A DNA stretch of 64,000 nucleotides from AP-15 sp963698995 (GCA_963698995.1 CAVOTD010000051.1:1-64000), one strand, 5' to 3'. Positions 8,985-18,040 are shown, counted from the first letter of the stretch. The notes: generated by a model from the letters alone, not told the origin. Numbers and translations: made by a program.

Positions 8985-9419
8985 CTAGGGACGCGGCCGG
9001 CGGTTTCGCGCGCGCAACAGTCGGTACCAGATCGCAACGGCGAGTAGAATGGCAAGGACACCGATCAACAGAAACGGCGAAAATCGGTCTTGCTGCTGCG
9101 CGTCGTCTCCGACACGAATCATGACCCGCGCGACCTGATCGGCGCTGGTTGCTTCGGCGCTCCAGAACCCGTCGCGATCGGCCTCGAAGGTGAATTTGCC
9201 GTCGGTGTTGGTACGCCCGGTCAGAACCGCCTTTTTGGCATCGCCGGGCGCGAATACCCGCACCTCGGCATTTGCCATCGGTTTGCCGTCCTGGGTCGCG
9301 AATTGGGCCGTCACCTCACGCGCACCGAACAGGCCGAAGGCTGCGGCAGGCAGCGAGGCGAGCAGCAAAACCGCCGCCAGGGCGGCAAGAAACGGGGGAG
9401 TGAGTTGGCGCATCGGCAA
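8985..9419 (-). CDS. Exported, C-terminally anchored Ig-like/DUF4198-like protein
   Basis: 144 residues. The N-terminus (LTPPFLAALAAVLLLASLPAAAFG) is a clear signal peptide. Residues about 35-105 (VTAQFATQDGKPMANAEVRVFAPGD, then GRTNTDGKFTFEADRDGFW) have the pattern of a carboxypeptidase-regulatory/Ig-like beta-sandwich, as in nickel-uptake and DUF4198 proteins. A C-terminal membrane helix (PFLLIGVLAILLAVAIWYRLL) is followed by basic residues, so the domain faces the periplasm on an inner-membrane anchor. It is first in a probable two-gene operon with the DUF1194 gene. The function is unknown, and an accessory role for that protein is only a guess from adjacency. Confidence 0.6.
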   Translation of the reverse strand: MPMRQLTPPFLAALAAVLLLASLPAAAFGLFGAREVTAQFATQDGKPMANAEVRVFAPGDAKKAVLTGRTNTDGKFTFEADRDGFWSAEATSADQVARVMIRVGDDAQQQDRFSPFLLIGVLAILLAVAIWYRLLRARNRRPRP

Positions 9420-9516
9420 AACATAGCGCTCTCCTGGCTAAGGGCCAGCGGATTACTGGTTGCTGGTCTTGCCCAGCCGCCACCCCTTGTGGCACAAGCC
9501 GCGCGGGGGTGAGGTG

Positions 9517-10198
9517 ATGCCCGATTTCAAGATCGAACGGCGCTGCACGGGGCTGGTCTGCGGCATCGACGAGGTAGGGCGCGGGCCGCTTGCCGGGCCG
9601 GTGGTGGCGGCCGCCGTGGTTCTCGACGCGCGCCGCTTTCCGAAGGGGCTGCGCGAGGGGCTCGACGATTCGAAGGTGCTGAACATCGTCGAGCGTGAGG
9701 CCTGCTACCGGGCGCTCCGACGATGTGTCGATCGCGGGGTGGCGCGCATCGGCGTCGGCGCGGCGAGCGTGCCCGAAATAGACCGGATCAACATCCTGCG
9801 CGCCGCGCTCTTGGCTATGACGCGGGCGGTCGCTGCCCTGGGAATCAGCCCGGATACCGCGCTTGTCGACGGCGATATCCCCCCGCCGCTCTCGTGCCCG
9901 GTGCAAACTGTTGTCAGGGGGAACTCGTTGAGCTTTTCGATCGCCGCAGCCTCCGTTGTTGCCAAGGTCACTCGCGATCGGATCATGCGCAATCTCGCGC
10001 CGCGTTATCCGGGCTACGGGTGGCATACCAACGTCGGATATGCGACGCAGGAACACGGCGAGGCGATTCGCCGCTTCGGCGTGAACTCGACACCATCGGC
10101 GATCCTTTGCGCCAGTCCGCTTGGCGATCGCCGGAGAGGTGCTGTTGCCGCTGTTCGCCGAGATCGAACCGGGCCCGCAGACGGCTCAGCTGCTGTAA
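9517..10198 (+). CDS. rnhB: Ribonuclease HII, one frameshift near the 3' end
   Basis: Cleaves RNA in RNA/DNA hybrids and removes misincorporated ribonucleotides. The acidic active site is visible in VCGIDEVGRGPLAGPVVAA (D and E), in the ALVDGD strand and in SVVAKVTRDR. The start ATG 9517 (MPDFKIERRCTG) fits family N-termini; an upstream in-frame codon would add an unrelated leader. After RRFGV an extra A near 10088 throws the frame off. Removing it restores HHRRSFAPVRLAIAGEV and ends at TAA 10196 with a total of 226 residues, the normal size. Without this correction the frame runs on for almost 950 bases across the antisense of mutY. The end overlaps the convergent mutY 3' end by 13 bases. 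Confidence 0.9.
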
Positions 10199-11274
10199 GC
10201 TTCGGGGTTCTGCGCCGAGACCGCGTGCCGCACGACCTTTTTCATCAAGGTTGGCAGCGCGTGCTCGCCGAGCCGGTCGACCGGGCTCCACAACCCGTCC
10301 GCATCGCCCCGCCCCGCCATGATCCCGAGCTCGAGAAGAAAATGCGTAAAGCCATGCCGAACGATGCCCGGCAGCGCTGTCCATTCGGCAGCGGTCGGGG
10401 CGACCCGGACCGCCTCGTCGAACGTCCAAGCTTCGGCGCGCCATGGTGTCGACGGGATCTCGATCATACCACCGAGCAGGCCTTTCTCAGGGCGTCGACG
10501 CAGCAGCACCGCGCGGTCCGGCCGGATCAGCCAGAACGCGACGCCATATCGCAGCGGCCGCTCGGGCTTCTCGGCCCGCGCCGGCAGACTGTCGGTGACC
10601 CCGGAGGCGGCTGCAGCGCAGCAGGCGCGCCACGGGCAGAGGACGCAGCGCGGCCGGCGCGGCGTGCAGATCGTCGCGCCGAGATCCATCAGGGCCTGGG
10701 CAAAGTCGCCGGCGCGCCGTTCCGGCACCAGCGCTGCGGCAAGCGCTCTGAGGCGCGGTTTTGCTGCGGGGAGGGGTTCGACTACGGCATAGAGCCGGGC
10801 GAGGACGCGCTCGACATTGCCGTCGATTGCAGCCGTTTTTTGATCGAAGGCGATGGCGGCGATAGCCGCGGCGGTGTAGTCGCCAATCCCCGGAAGGGCG
10901 CGCAACTTGGCGGGATCTGCGGGGAAGGATCCATGATGCCGCTCGACGACAGCCCGGGCGCAGGCGTGCAAGTTGCGGGCGCGCGCGTAATAGCCGAGCC
11001 CCTGCCAGAGCTGCAGGACTTCGTCGAGCGATGCCGCGGCGAGCGCCGAAATATCGGGCCAGCGTGCCACGAATTGGTCGAAATACGGGCCTACAGTCGC
11101 TACCGTAGTCTGCTGCAGCATGATCTCGCTGAGCCACACTAGATAAGGGTCGGGCCGGGTGCGCGCAGGTGCCCGCCAGGGGAGGCTGCGACGGTGCCGG
11201 TCGTACCAAGCGAGAAGAGCGGCGGGATCGGGTGTTCTGGATGCTGATGGAGGTTCGGGTCGAAAGGCTGGCAT
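10186..11274 (-). CDS. mutY: A/G-specific adenine glycosylase MutY
   Basis: About 362 residues. Removes adenine mispaired with 8-oxoguanine. The helix-hairpin-helix and catalytic region reads ALPGIGDYTAAAIAAIAFD, and the conserved EIMLQQTTVATV and GLGYYARARNL segments precede it. The Cys cluster C-x6-C-x2-C-x5-C is visible as CTPRRPRCVLCPWRACC, a [4Fe-4S] site. A C-terminal NUDIX-like MutT domain (GVAFWLIRPDRAVLLRRRPEKGLLGGMIEIPS) recognises the oxidised base. I start it at ATG 11274 (MPAFRPEPPSAS), because upstream in-frame codons would add over 100 low-complexity, Arg-rich residues. It is divergent from the DUF721 gene, an arrangement common in alphaproteobacteria. Confidence 0.92.
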   Translation of the reverse strand: MPAFRPEPPSASRTPDPAALLAWYDRHRRSLPWRAPARTRPDPYLVWLSEIMLQQTTVATVGPYFDQFVARWPDISALAAASLDEVLQLWQGLGYYARARNLHACARAVVERHHGSFPADPAKLRALPGIGDYTAAAIAAIAFDQKTAAIDGNVERVLARLYAVVEPLPAAKPRLRALAAALVPERRAGDFAQALMDLGATICTPRRPRCVLCPWRACCAAAASGVTDSLPARAEKPERPLRYGVAFWLIRPDRAVLLRRRPEKGLLGGMIEIPSTPWRAEAWTFDEAVRVAPTAAEWTALPGIVRHGFTHFLLELGIMAGRGDADGLWSPVDRLGEHALPTLMKKVVRHAVSAQNPEAYSS

Positions 11275-11369
11275 GGGCGGGACAAATCGGCAGGGCAACG
11301 GCGCGAAGGGTGCCGCAAGCCTAACGGGTCGGAAACCCGAGAGCGAGGGTCGGACTTCTCGGCACGAGC

Positions 11370-11855
11370 ATGGCTCGCGCATGTCCAACAGCGCATCGGC
11401 GATGCGCGGGGGGTTTCGGGCTGTCGGCGTTGCCGCCTCGAAGCTCGCCGTCACCGATTGTCGCCAAGCGCGGCAGCGGGATCCTTGTTCGCCTAAAGAC
11501 AGAATGGGCGGCGATCGTCGGCCCGGAATGGGCGGAGGTTGCCTGGCCGACCGCGCTTGGCCGCGACGGGGTCTTGAAGCTGCGCGCCGCGTCGGGCGCC
11601 GCACTCGAATTGCAGCATCGCGCGCCGCTGCTGATCGAGCGCCTCAATTTGTTTTTTGGTCGCCCGGTCGTCGCCCGCCTGGCGCTCGTGCAAGGGCCGT
11701 TGCCGCTTGCTGCTGCATCGAGCGCGCCGCGCATCCGACCATTGGCGCCAAACGAGGAAAAAGCGCTCGATCAACAGCTCGCCGAGGTCACCGACCCGGA
11801 GCTTCGCACCGCCCTCGCTAAGCTCGGGAGGGCGGTGAGTGGCCGAGAGCACTGA
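11370..11855 (+). CDS. DUF721 family protein
   Basis: About 161 residues. The core TEWAAIVGPEWAEVAWPTALGRDGVLKLRA, then ALELQHRAPLLIERLN, is the DUF721 fold: a KH-like domain with a W..IVG..LA motif. The family is a conserved bacterial protein of uncertain role, often placed near mutY, a thioredoxin-like gene and smc in alphaproteobacteria, exactly as here. The family's N-terminal part is normally short. The start at 11370 is tentative, because the first 30 residues are Arg/Pro/Ser-rich and a later start codon cannot be excluded. The frame is intact and stops at 11853, 54 bases before the next gene. Confidence 0.75.
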   Translation: MARACPTAHRRCAGGFGLSALPPRSSPSPIVAKRGSGILVRLKTEWAAIVGPEWAEVAWPTALGRDGVLKLRAASGAALELQHRAPLLIERLNLFFGRPVVARLALVQGPLPLAAASSAPRIRPLAPNEEKALDQQLAEVTDPELRTALAKLGRAVSGREH

Positions 11856-11909
11856 GACGCGAGTCGGGTTTATTGCGCACTCTTCTCAAGATATGGTAGT
11901 AAGGAAGCC

Positions 11910-12554
11910 ATGATGCCAAAGATCTGGTTTGCCCTGCTGGGAATGTTGAGCGTCTTTGTGGTGTCGCCCGGGCCGGTGGGGGCGGCCGCCCCGCACCCGC
12001 TGCTGGCCGACGCGCAGTCCGGACTGGCGCTCACCAAGGACGATCGAATTCTCGGCAACCCGGAGGCGCCGATCACGATTGTCGAATACGCCTCGCTGAC
12101 CTGCCCGCACTGCGCCCATTTCGAGAACGACGTTCTGCCCGAATTGAAAAAGAAGTGGATCGACAGCGGAAAGGCAAAGCTGGTGCTGCGCGACTTCCCG
12201 CTCGACGAACCAGCGTTGCGGGCCGCAATGATTGCCCGCTGCGCGCCGCCGGATCGCTTTTATGCCTATGTCGACACGTTCTTCGCGGCGCAGGATAAAT
12301 GGGTGATGGCGCGCGATTATCGCGAAGCCCTCGCCCGGTTGGTCAAGCTCGGTGGGATGGGCAAGGACGAGTTCGACAATTGCCTGAAGAACTCCGCTCT
12401 CGAAAACAAGATCGTCGAAGGCCGCCTGGTCGCGTCGAAAGAGCTCGACGTCAACTCGACGCCGACATTCTTTATCAATGGCACGAAATTCAGCGGTGCG
12501 CCGACGGTCGAGGAGTTCAACAAGGTGCTCTCCGGACTATCGACGAAATCTTAA
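11910..12554 (+). CDS. Periplasmic DsbA-family thiol:disulfide oxidoreductase
   Basis: 214 residues. An N-terminal signal peptide (IWFALLGMLSVFVVSPGPVGAA) is followed by a thioredoxin-fold domain with the CPHC active site in EYASLTCPHCAHFE, the same dipeptide as DsbA. The cis-proline region is VNSTPTFFING. The inserted helical part between them matches the DsbA/thioredoxin_4 group. It probably introduces or isomerises disulfides in exported proteins. AAGGAAG lies directly upstream of ATG 11910, with a second ATG next to it. It sits between DUF721 and smc on the same strand. No DsbB partner is seen in the window. Confidence 0.87.
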   Translation: MMPKIWFALLGMLSVFVVSPGPVGAAAPHPLLADAQSGLALTKDDRILGNPEAPITIVEYASLTCPHCAHFENDVLPELKKKWIDSGKAKLVLRDFPLDEPALRAAMIARCAPPDRFYAYVDTFFAAQDKWVMARDYREALARLVKLGGMGKDEFDNCLKNSALENKIVEGRLVASKELDVNSTPTFFINGTKFSGAPTVEEFNKVLSGLSTKS

Positions 12555-12633
12555 TGCTGACGCCAGAGATGCGTAGCGCCGTATTGCCACCCTCTCCCGC
12601 GATGGGGGAGCCGGAAAAATCCGCGAAAAGCTG

Positions 12634-15600
12634 ATGCAAGTCTCGCGGTTGCGCCTCGTCGGGTTCAAATCCTTCGTCGATGCGACGGAACTGGCGATCG
12701 AGCCGGGCCTTACCGGGGTCGTCGGGCCGAACGGCTGCGGAAAGTCGAACCTGGTCGAGGCGCTTCGCTGGGTCATGGGCGAGACTTCGGCGAAACGCCT
12801 GCGCGGCGGCGAGATGGACGACGTCATCTTTGCCGGGACAGTCGCGCGACCGGCGCGCAACATCGCTGAAGTCGGGCTGATCATCGACAACAGCAGCCGC
12901 GAAGCCCCGTTTGCCTTCAACGACCGGGACGAGATCGAGGTTGCCCGCCATATCGAGCGCGGCGGCGGTTCTAGCTATCGGGTTAACGGCCGCGAGGTTC
13001 GGGCCCGCGACGTCCAACTGCTGTTTGCCGATGCGGCGAGCGGCGCCCACTCCGGCGCGATGGTGAGTCAGGGCCGCGTTAGCGCGCTGATTGACGCGAA
13101 GCCGGCCGAGCGACGGCTCCTCCTCGAAGAAGCTGCCGGCACCGCTGGGCTGCACGCCCGCCGCCACGAGACGGAGCTCAAGCTCGACGCGGCCGCGGAC
13201 AACCTTTCGCGGCTCGACGACGTCATCGCCACGATCGAAGCCCAGCTCGAGACCTTGAAAAAGCAGGCTCGGCAGGCGCAGCGCTATCGCCGCCTCGCGG
13301 ACCACATCCGGCGCACCGAAGCGCTGCTGTTTCGCGCCCGTTGGCTCGCCGCCGAAAGCGGGGCCGAGCGCAGCGCCGCGGAGCTTCGTGCGACCGAGCG
13401 CGCCGTCGCCGAGGCAACCGAGCGAGCCCTTGCTGCGGCGCGGGCTCGCGATGCGGCGGAGGCGGCGTTACCGCCGATGCGGCTCGCCGAGGCTGGTTCG
13501 GCCACCGAATTGCAACGGCTGAACCATGCCCGAAACGGGCTCGAGCAGGAGCTCCAGCGAGTGCTCGCGGCGCGCGGCGAAGCCGAAAAGCGACTCGCCC
13601 AGCTCGCCGCCGACCTCGAGCGCGAGGAAGCGCGTTCGGCCGAGGCGGAGGTGTCGCTCGCACGCTTGGTGGAAGAGCGCCAGGCGCTCACTCGGGCGGA
13701 GGGTGAGGACAGTACAGACCGGGAGCTGGCGACGGCCCGGCTGCACACGCTGAACGCGCATCTGGCCGAAGCCGAGACGGCGCTGCAGCGCGAGACCGAA
13801 GCGGCGGCTTCCGCCGAGGCACACCGGGCCGGTCTCGAGCAACGCCGAACCGAGCTCACCGAGCGCGCTGCTCGGTTGGAGGCGCGGCGCGGCGAAGCTG
13901 CGCGCCAATGCGCCAGCCTGGCAGCTTTGGTAGTCGCGCCAGCGGCGATAACTGTCGCCACGGCCGAGTTGGCGGAGGCGGACCGGCTGGTCGAGCAGTG
14001 CCGCGCAATGGTCGAAGCGAGCCAGGCCGAGATCGCCAACCGCCTCGCCGATGAGCAAGCGGCTGTCGACGCCGCCCGCCAAATCGAAACCCGGCTGACC
14101 CGACTGAAAGCCGAAGCCGACGGGCTGAGGGCCTTGCTCGCGCCGGCGCCGCAGGGGAGCGGCGATCGGCCGGCGCTCGCCGAGTTGCGCGTCCCCTCGG
14201 GGTTCGAGGCGGCAGTTGGTGCGGTGTTCGGCGACGAGCTCCTGGCGCCACTTGCCGACGGCGAAGGCGCAACCGCTTCGGCTTTTTGGCTCGAGCTTCC
14301 GGCAACCGGGGATGGCGCGGCGCTACCGGACGGCGCCCGCCCGCTGATCGAAGCAGTGACCGCTCCGCCTCCGTTGGCGCGCCGCCTCGCCCAGGCCGGC
14401 TGGGTTGACAACGAAGCGCTCGGTCGCGCCTTGCAGCGGAGCCTTGCGCCGGGTCAGCGGCTGGTCGATCGTGAGGGGCGGTCGTGGCGCTGGGACGGGT
14501 TCGTCTCGACCAAATCATCGCCGTCATCGGCCGCCGAACGTTTGCGGCTCGGCAACCGCCTCACCGAGATCGAAGCCGAGATCGCGATCGCCGAGCCGGC
14601 GGACCTGGCTGCCAAGCGTAGCGTCGCCGCGGCGCGGGAACACCGCCAGGGAGCCGGCGAGGCCGATAGATTGGCCCGCCATCAAGGGCGCGAGGCCGAG
14701 GCGGCGCTGACCCGGGCGCGGGCCGCGGAAGCGGAGCTCACCCGCCGCGCGCTGACCACCGAAACGCGGCTCGCCGCGGCCGCCGGCGACCTCGAAAAGC
14801 TGGCCGCCGACCTGGCCGAGACCACCGCGCAGGGGGCGGCGGCGGAGCGCGATTTGGCGGCTCTCCCGGACCCGAAATCGGCCCGCGCCGCGCTCGAGCA
14901 GGCGCGCGCGGCGGCTGTCGAGGCGCGCCGGCGCGAGGCGGAGGCGCGAGCGGCAAACGATCGGCTTACGCAGGAGACAGCACGCCGCCGCGAGCGGCTG
15001 TCCGCGATCGGCCTCGAGGAACACGCCTGGCGCAAGCGCGGCGAGGACGCCACCCTGCAACAGCTAGACCTGCAGGAACGGCGACGCGTGCTCGAGGCGG
15101 AAATCGCGGGTCTGGCAGCGCGTCCGGCGACGATCGCTGCCGAGAGCGAGACGCTCGGCGCCGCCGTAGCTGCCGCCGCGGCGGATTGCCGGCGTTCGGC
15201 CGACGCGTTGTCGCTCGGCGAGACGCAGCTGCGCGAGGGGGCGGAGGGCTTACGCCTCGCGGAACAGGCCTTGGCCGAGGCCCGCGAGCGCCTCGCGCGG
15301 CTCGAAGTGTTGTGCGACAGCGCGGACGAAACCTTGACGCGGTTGACAGGCGAGATCCGCGAACGGCTCGGCGCCGCGCCCGAAGCCCTCGGCGAGCTGG
15401 CGGGCCTCGCGGTGGGCGAGGTCGCCGCGGATCCTGTCGAGACGGCGGCGCGGCTCGACCGGCTGACCCGCGAGCGCGAAGGTATCGGACCGGTCAACCT
15501 GATGGCTGAAAACGAGGCCACCGAAGTCGAGAGCCGGATCGCCGCTCTGCGGCGTGAGCGCGCCGAGCTTACCGAGGCGATTGCCCGGTTGCGCCGCGGG

Positions 15601-16110
15601 ATCAACGCGCTCGACAACGAAATGCGGCAGCGGTTGGCGGCGGCGTTCACGCAAATCAACGGCCATTTCGCCGAGCTGTTCACCCGCCTCTTCGGCGGCG
15701 GAAAGGCGTATCTGACCCTCGTGGACCATGATGACCCACTCGCCGCCGGGCTCGAGATGATGGCGAGCCCGCCGGGCAAAAAGCTGCAGGCCTTATCGCT
15801 CTTATCCGGTGGCGAGCAGGCACTGACCGCGCTTGCTCTGCTGTTCGCGGCCTTCCTGACCAACCCCGCTCCGGTCTGCGTGTTGGATGAAGTCGACGCC
15901 CCGCTCGACGACGCCAATGTCGACCGGTTTTGCAGCCTTGTCGGCGACATTGCCGATACTACCGGCACCCGCTTCCTACTGGTCACCCATCACCGCATCA
16001 CGATGGCGCGGGTCGACCGGCTGTTTGGGGTGACAATGACCGAACACGGCGTCTCGCAGCTCGTCTCGGTCGACCTCGCGCGCGCCGTCCGGCTGCGCCA
16101 AACCGCCTAG
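12634..16110 (+). CDS. smc: Chromosome segregation protein SMC
   Basis: 1158 residues, full length for bacterial SMC. The N-terminal ATPase half has the Walker A GPNGCGKSN at residues 31-39. Two very long coiled coils (about 170-490 and 610-960; Ala/Glu/Arg-rich heptads) flank a hinge around residue 500-590. The C-terminal half carries the signature LLSGGEQALTALAL near 1057 and the Walker B VCVLDEVDAPLDD near 1081. It dimerises at the hinge and, with ScpA/ScpB, compacts and organises the chromosome. The coiled coils are unusually rich in alanine and arginine, which is expected at this GC content. The frame is intact over 3.4 kb. Confidence 0.96.
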   Translation: MQVSRLRLVGFKSFVDATELAIEPGLTGVVGPNGCGKSNLVEALRWVMGETSAKRLRGGEMDDVIFAGTVARPARNIAEVGLIIDNSSREAPFAFNDRDEIEVARHIERGGGSSYRVNGREVRARDVQLLFADAASGAHSGAMVSQGRVSALIDAKPAERRLLLEEAAGTAGLHARRHETELKLDAAADNLSRLDDVIATIEAQLETLKKQARQAQRYRRLADHIRRTEALLFRARWLAAESGAERSAAELRATERAVAEATERALAAARARDAAEAALPPMRLAEAGSATELQRLNHARNGLEQELQRVLAARGEAEKRLAQLAADLEREEARSAEAEVSLARLVEERQALTRAEGEDSTDRELATARLHTLNAHLAEAETALQRETEAAASAEAHRAGLEQRRTELTERAARLEARRGEAARQCASLAALVVAPAAITVATAELAEADRLVEQCRAMVEASQAEIANRLADEQAAVDAARQIETRLTRLKAEADGLRALLAPAPQGSGDRPALAELRVPSGFEAAVGAVFGDELLAPLADGEGATASAFWLELPATGDGAALPDGARPLIEAVTAPPPLARRLAQAGWVDNEALGRALQRSLAPGQRLVDREGRSWRWDGFVSTKSSPSSAAERLRLGNRLTEIEAEIAIAEPADLAAKRSVAAAREHRQGAGEADRLARHQGREAEAALTRARAAEAELTRRALTTETRLAAAAGDLEKLAADLAETTAQGAAAERDLAALPDPKSARAALEQARAAAVEARRREAEARAANDRLTQETARRRERLSAIGLEEHAWRKRGEDATLQQLDLQERRRVLEAEIAGLAARPATIAAESETLGAAVAAAAADCRRSADALSLGETQLREGAEGLRLAEQALAEARERLARLEVLCDSADETLTRLTGEIRERLGAAPEALGELAGLAVGEVAADPVETAARLDRLTREREGIGPVNLMAENEATEVESRIAALRRERAELTEAIARLRRGINALDNEMRQRLAAAFTQINGHFAELFTRLFGGGKAYLTLVDHDDPLAAGLEMMASPPGKKLQALSLLSGGEQALTALALLFAAFLTNPAPVCVLDEVDAPLDDANVDRFCSLVGDIADTTGTRFLLVTHHRITMARVDRLFGVTMTEHGVSQLVSVDLARAVRLRQTA

Positions 16111-16142
16111 GAGAGCAGCGCAATGGCCGCGCTGCGCCTGGT

Positions 16143-16487
16143 CTAGTCCTCGACGTGCGACTTCAGCCGCGCCAACGCGTCGTCCCATTGTTTGGATACC
16201 TGATCGAGATAATTCCGGACCTCCTCGATCGACCCCGGTTCAAGCTCAAACAAACTTTCCCGCCCGCTGCGCATATTTCGCACCACGCCGGCATTCGCCA
16301 AAACGCGCAAGTGCTTCGCCACCGCCTGCCGCGACAGATTGGTGCCCGCGGTCAGGCGCGAAATGGACTGCGGCTCGCCATCGCATAGCCTGGTAAGCAT
16401 CGACAGCCGCGTCTCGTCGCCGAGAGCTGCAAACACCGATGCGCGCGCCGTCAGCGCATCGGGCCGGCTAAGGCGTCTGCTCGACAT
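16143..16487 (-). CDS. ArsR-family winged-helix transcriptional regulator
   Basis: About 114 residues from ATG 16487 (an in-frame ATG at 16529 would add 14). The winged-helix core is ASVFAALGDETRLSMLTRLCDGEPQSISRLTAGTNLSRQAVAKHLRVLANAGVV, with the recognition helix in SRQAVAKHLRVL. No metal-binding cysteine pairs are visible. It belongs to the ArsR group commonly paired with SRPBCC (AHSA1-type) proteins, which sense something other than arsenite. The gene starts inside the 3' end of the SRPBCC gene (20-base overlap), so the two are co-transcribed and probably translationally coupled. A perfect CRP-type palindrome lies upstream of the pair. Confidence 0.85.
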   Translation of the reverse strand: MSSRRLSRPDALTARASVFAALGDETRLSMLTRLCDGEPQSISRLTAGTNLSRQAVAKHLRVLANAGVVRNMRSGRESLFELEPGSIEEVRNYLDQVSKQWDDALARLKSHVED

Positions 16488-16921
16488 GTCGAGCGATGTT
16501 TTGGACCTGTTGGCTCCAACCGCTGTCATTCATCCGGAACGCTTCGAGACGACGCTCACTCGGGACCTTGTCGAAGCCCGAACTCGACGACGCGCAGCAG
16601 GGTCCCGGTCGCGATCTTCTGCAACGTAAACTCGACGAGCGTTGACGGCTCGCTGGAATAATCCTGGTTCGGATCGACCGCATAAGGATGCCAGGTGAAC
16701 GAGAACAGCCGCTCGGGCTCCATTTTCTGGACGACGGCTTCCCATCGCAGATGCTGATAGCCGGGATAGGTTATCCGGCCGCGCGAAACCTGCCCCGGCA
16801 CGAATGGCCCATCCAGCCTGACGCGGAACCACGCGCCGAACTCATGATGATCGGTCAGCGCTCGCCAGACGCGAGAGACCGGAGCCCTCAGTTCGATGGT
16901 CTTTTCGATGCGATCGGTCAT
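16468..16921 (-). CDS. SRPBCC (AHSA1-like) domain protein, one frameshift
   Basis: About 150 residues. The N-terminus TDRIEKTIELRAPVSRVWRALTDHHEFGAWF is the hallmark of the START/AHSA1-like ligand-binding fold, and the Trp-rich stretch LRWEAVVQKMEPERLFSFTWHPYA follows. A one-base shift near 16573 separates the body from its C-terminal helix, which reads GFDKVPSERRLEAFRMNDSGWSQQV in the neighbouring frame, as in family members. Start ATG 16921 is chosen because AGGAGG lies six bases before it. These proteins bind small hydrophobic ligands; the function is not known here. It is cotranscribed with the ArsR-family gene. Both a long hairpin and a CRP-type site lie in its upstream region. Confidence 0.8.
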
Positions 16922-16957
16922 GCGCAACCTCCTGGTTGCTCATTGATATAGTTCATC

Positions 16958-16997
16958 TCGTGAAAAAACCGCAACTGTTTTGTTGCGCTTTTCACGA
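16958..16997. promoter_or_regulatory. 40-base interrupted palindrome upstream of the SRPBCC gene
   Basis: Outer arms TCGTGAAAA and TTTTCACGA (9 bp) and inner arms CGCAAC and GTTGCG (6 bp) enclose a six-base TGTTTT loop. There is a small AAC/C internal bulge. It lies 37-76 bases before the start codon, between the gene and the CRP-type site. It could be an operator, perhaps for the co-encoded ArsR protein, or a 5'-UTR hairpin. No T-run follows on either strand. Confidence 0.5.
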
Positions 16998-17046
16998 AGT
17001 GCCGGTCACGGGTGGTATCCGTCCGCGCAAGGAATTTTTGCCGGCG

Positions 17047-17062
17047 TGTGACGTCGCTCACA
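17047..17062. promoter_or_regulatory. Perfect CRP-type site TGTGA-N6-TCACA
   Basis: TGTGA CGTCGC TCACA matches the classical CRP consensus at all ten fixed positions. Its near edge is 126 bases before the start codon of the SRPBCC gene (minus strand). The gap holds no other gene start except the convergent end of the LLM oxidoreductase at 17219. Confidence 0.65.
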
Positions 17063-17218
17063 TCACACGCCGCGAAACGCACTCATTTGCAAAGCCTGAA
17101 GAGCCGATTGCCGGCTCGACGCGCAGCAGCGATGCGGATCTGCGGTCGCATCATAGAGCGAGGAGCAGCAAATCGTTGGGTCGAACCTCATTCCCGCCAT
17201 CAGGCCGCGTAGCGCCGA

Positions 17219-18040
17219 TTACAGGAAGTCGCGCACTCGTTCGATATCTTCGAGCACGCCGAGATGGGAGACGAGCAGAACCTCGTCGAAACCCAGCTGC
17301 TCGATCCGCTTGAACCGTTGGCGGGCTTCCGCCGGCGAGCAGATCAGCGAGACGTGGGCGACTTCCGCGAGGCTAGCGGATTCGGGTCGGTTGGCGAGAT
17401 CGACGGCGACGTTGGCGAGAACGGCGTTATCGCCGCCGGCATCGCGGTAGATGCGCATGCCGGCTTCGAGATCATCCCAGCTGCTGTAGCGGCCGGAAGG
17501 TGTCCAGCCCTGACATTCCTTTGCAGCATAGGTGATCCAGCGCGGACTGCGCCAGGCGCCGATCAGAATCGGCGGCCCGCCCTCGCATCCCGGCCACGGC
17601 GACAAGGCCCCGCCATTGACCGGGTCGCCGCGCCAGGCGCGGCGCATCAGGTCGAGCGAGCTCATCAGGGTGCGGAAGCGCCGGTCGTAGTCGCCGCCGA
17701 GAAGCTCGAAATCCGCCCGCGTCGAGCCGCTGCCGACGCCGAGCCGCAGGCGGCCGCCCGACAAGGCCTGAACCGACTGCACGCGATGGGCGAGCTCAAT
17801 CGGGTGGCGCAACGACACCTGCAGCACGGCGATGCCAAGCTCGACTCGCCGGGTCACCGCGGCAATCGCAGCGAGCTCGACGAGCGGGTCCAGAGTGGGC
17901 CTGCCCCGCCCCAACGAATCCCCGACCCAGATACCCGGAAAACCCGCGGCTTCGAGACGCCGGGCATAGTCCGCCATTGCGTTCAGCAGGTTATCGGGTC
18001 CCACCGCCGAGCTCGGGCGTATCATGGCGCTCACTCTCAC
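17219..18040 (-). CDS. LLM-class flavin/F420-dependent oxidoreductase
   Basis: 273 residues of a bacterial-luciferase-like TIM barrel. Typical segments are RLEAAGFPGIWVGDSLGRG, ELGIAVLQVSLRHPIELAHRVQSVQALSGGRLRLGVGSG and DLMRRAWRG. The GRLRLGVGSGSTR stretch is the cofactor phosphate loop of this superfamily. The start GTG 18040 makes the first beta-strand RVSAMIRPS complete; ATG 18025 is the alternative. The substrate and the cofactor (FMN or F420) cannot be told from sequence. It lies 134 bases downstream of the AsmA-like gene on the same strand and is probably transcribed from its own promoter or as its tail. Confidence 0.85.
   Translation of the reverse strand: MRVSAMIRPSSAVGPDNLLNAMADYARRLEAAGFPGIWVGDSLGRGRPTLDPLVELAAIAAVTRRVELGIAVLQVSLRHPIELAHRVQSVQALSGGRLRLGVGSGSTRADFELLGGDYDRRFRTLMSSLDLMRRAWRGDPVNGGALSPWPGCEGGPPILIGAWRSPRWITYAAKECQGWTPSGRYSSWDDLEAGMRIYRDAGGDNAVLANVAVDLANRPESASLAEVAHVSLICSPAEARQRFKRIEQLGFDEVLLVSHLGVLEDIERVRDFL

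Noticed and set aside
10199..11142. Long extension of the RNase HII reading frame to 11142 (560 residues)
   Set aside because: The true end HHRRSFAPVRLAIAGEV lies in the neighbouring frame and stops at 10196-10198. The extension is antisense to mutY and has no domain.
12586..12615. Short CCCTCTCCC/GGGGGAG element before smc
   Set aside because: Only a fragment of the dispersed repeat seen at 59162; the arms are too short to call an independent element.
12655..12690. tRNA-like GGTTCAAATCC near the smc start
   Set aside because: It codes for the conserved VGFKSFVDA of SMC, and no tRNA arms flank it.
14682..15986. 434-residue serine/arginine-rich frame on the minus strand within smc
   Set aside because: It is a shadow of the Ala/Glu-rich coiled coil of smc at high GC; composition is Ser/Arg/Ala only and no domain is visible.
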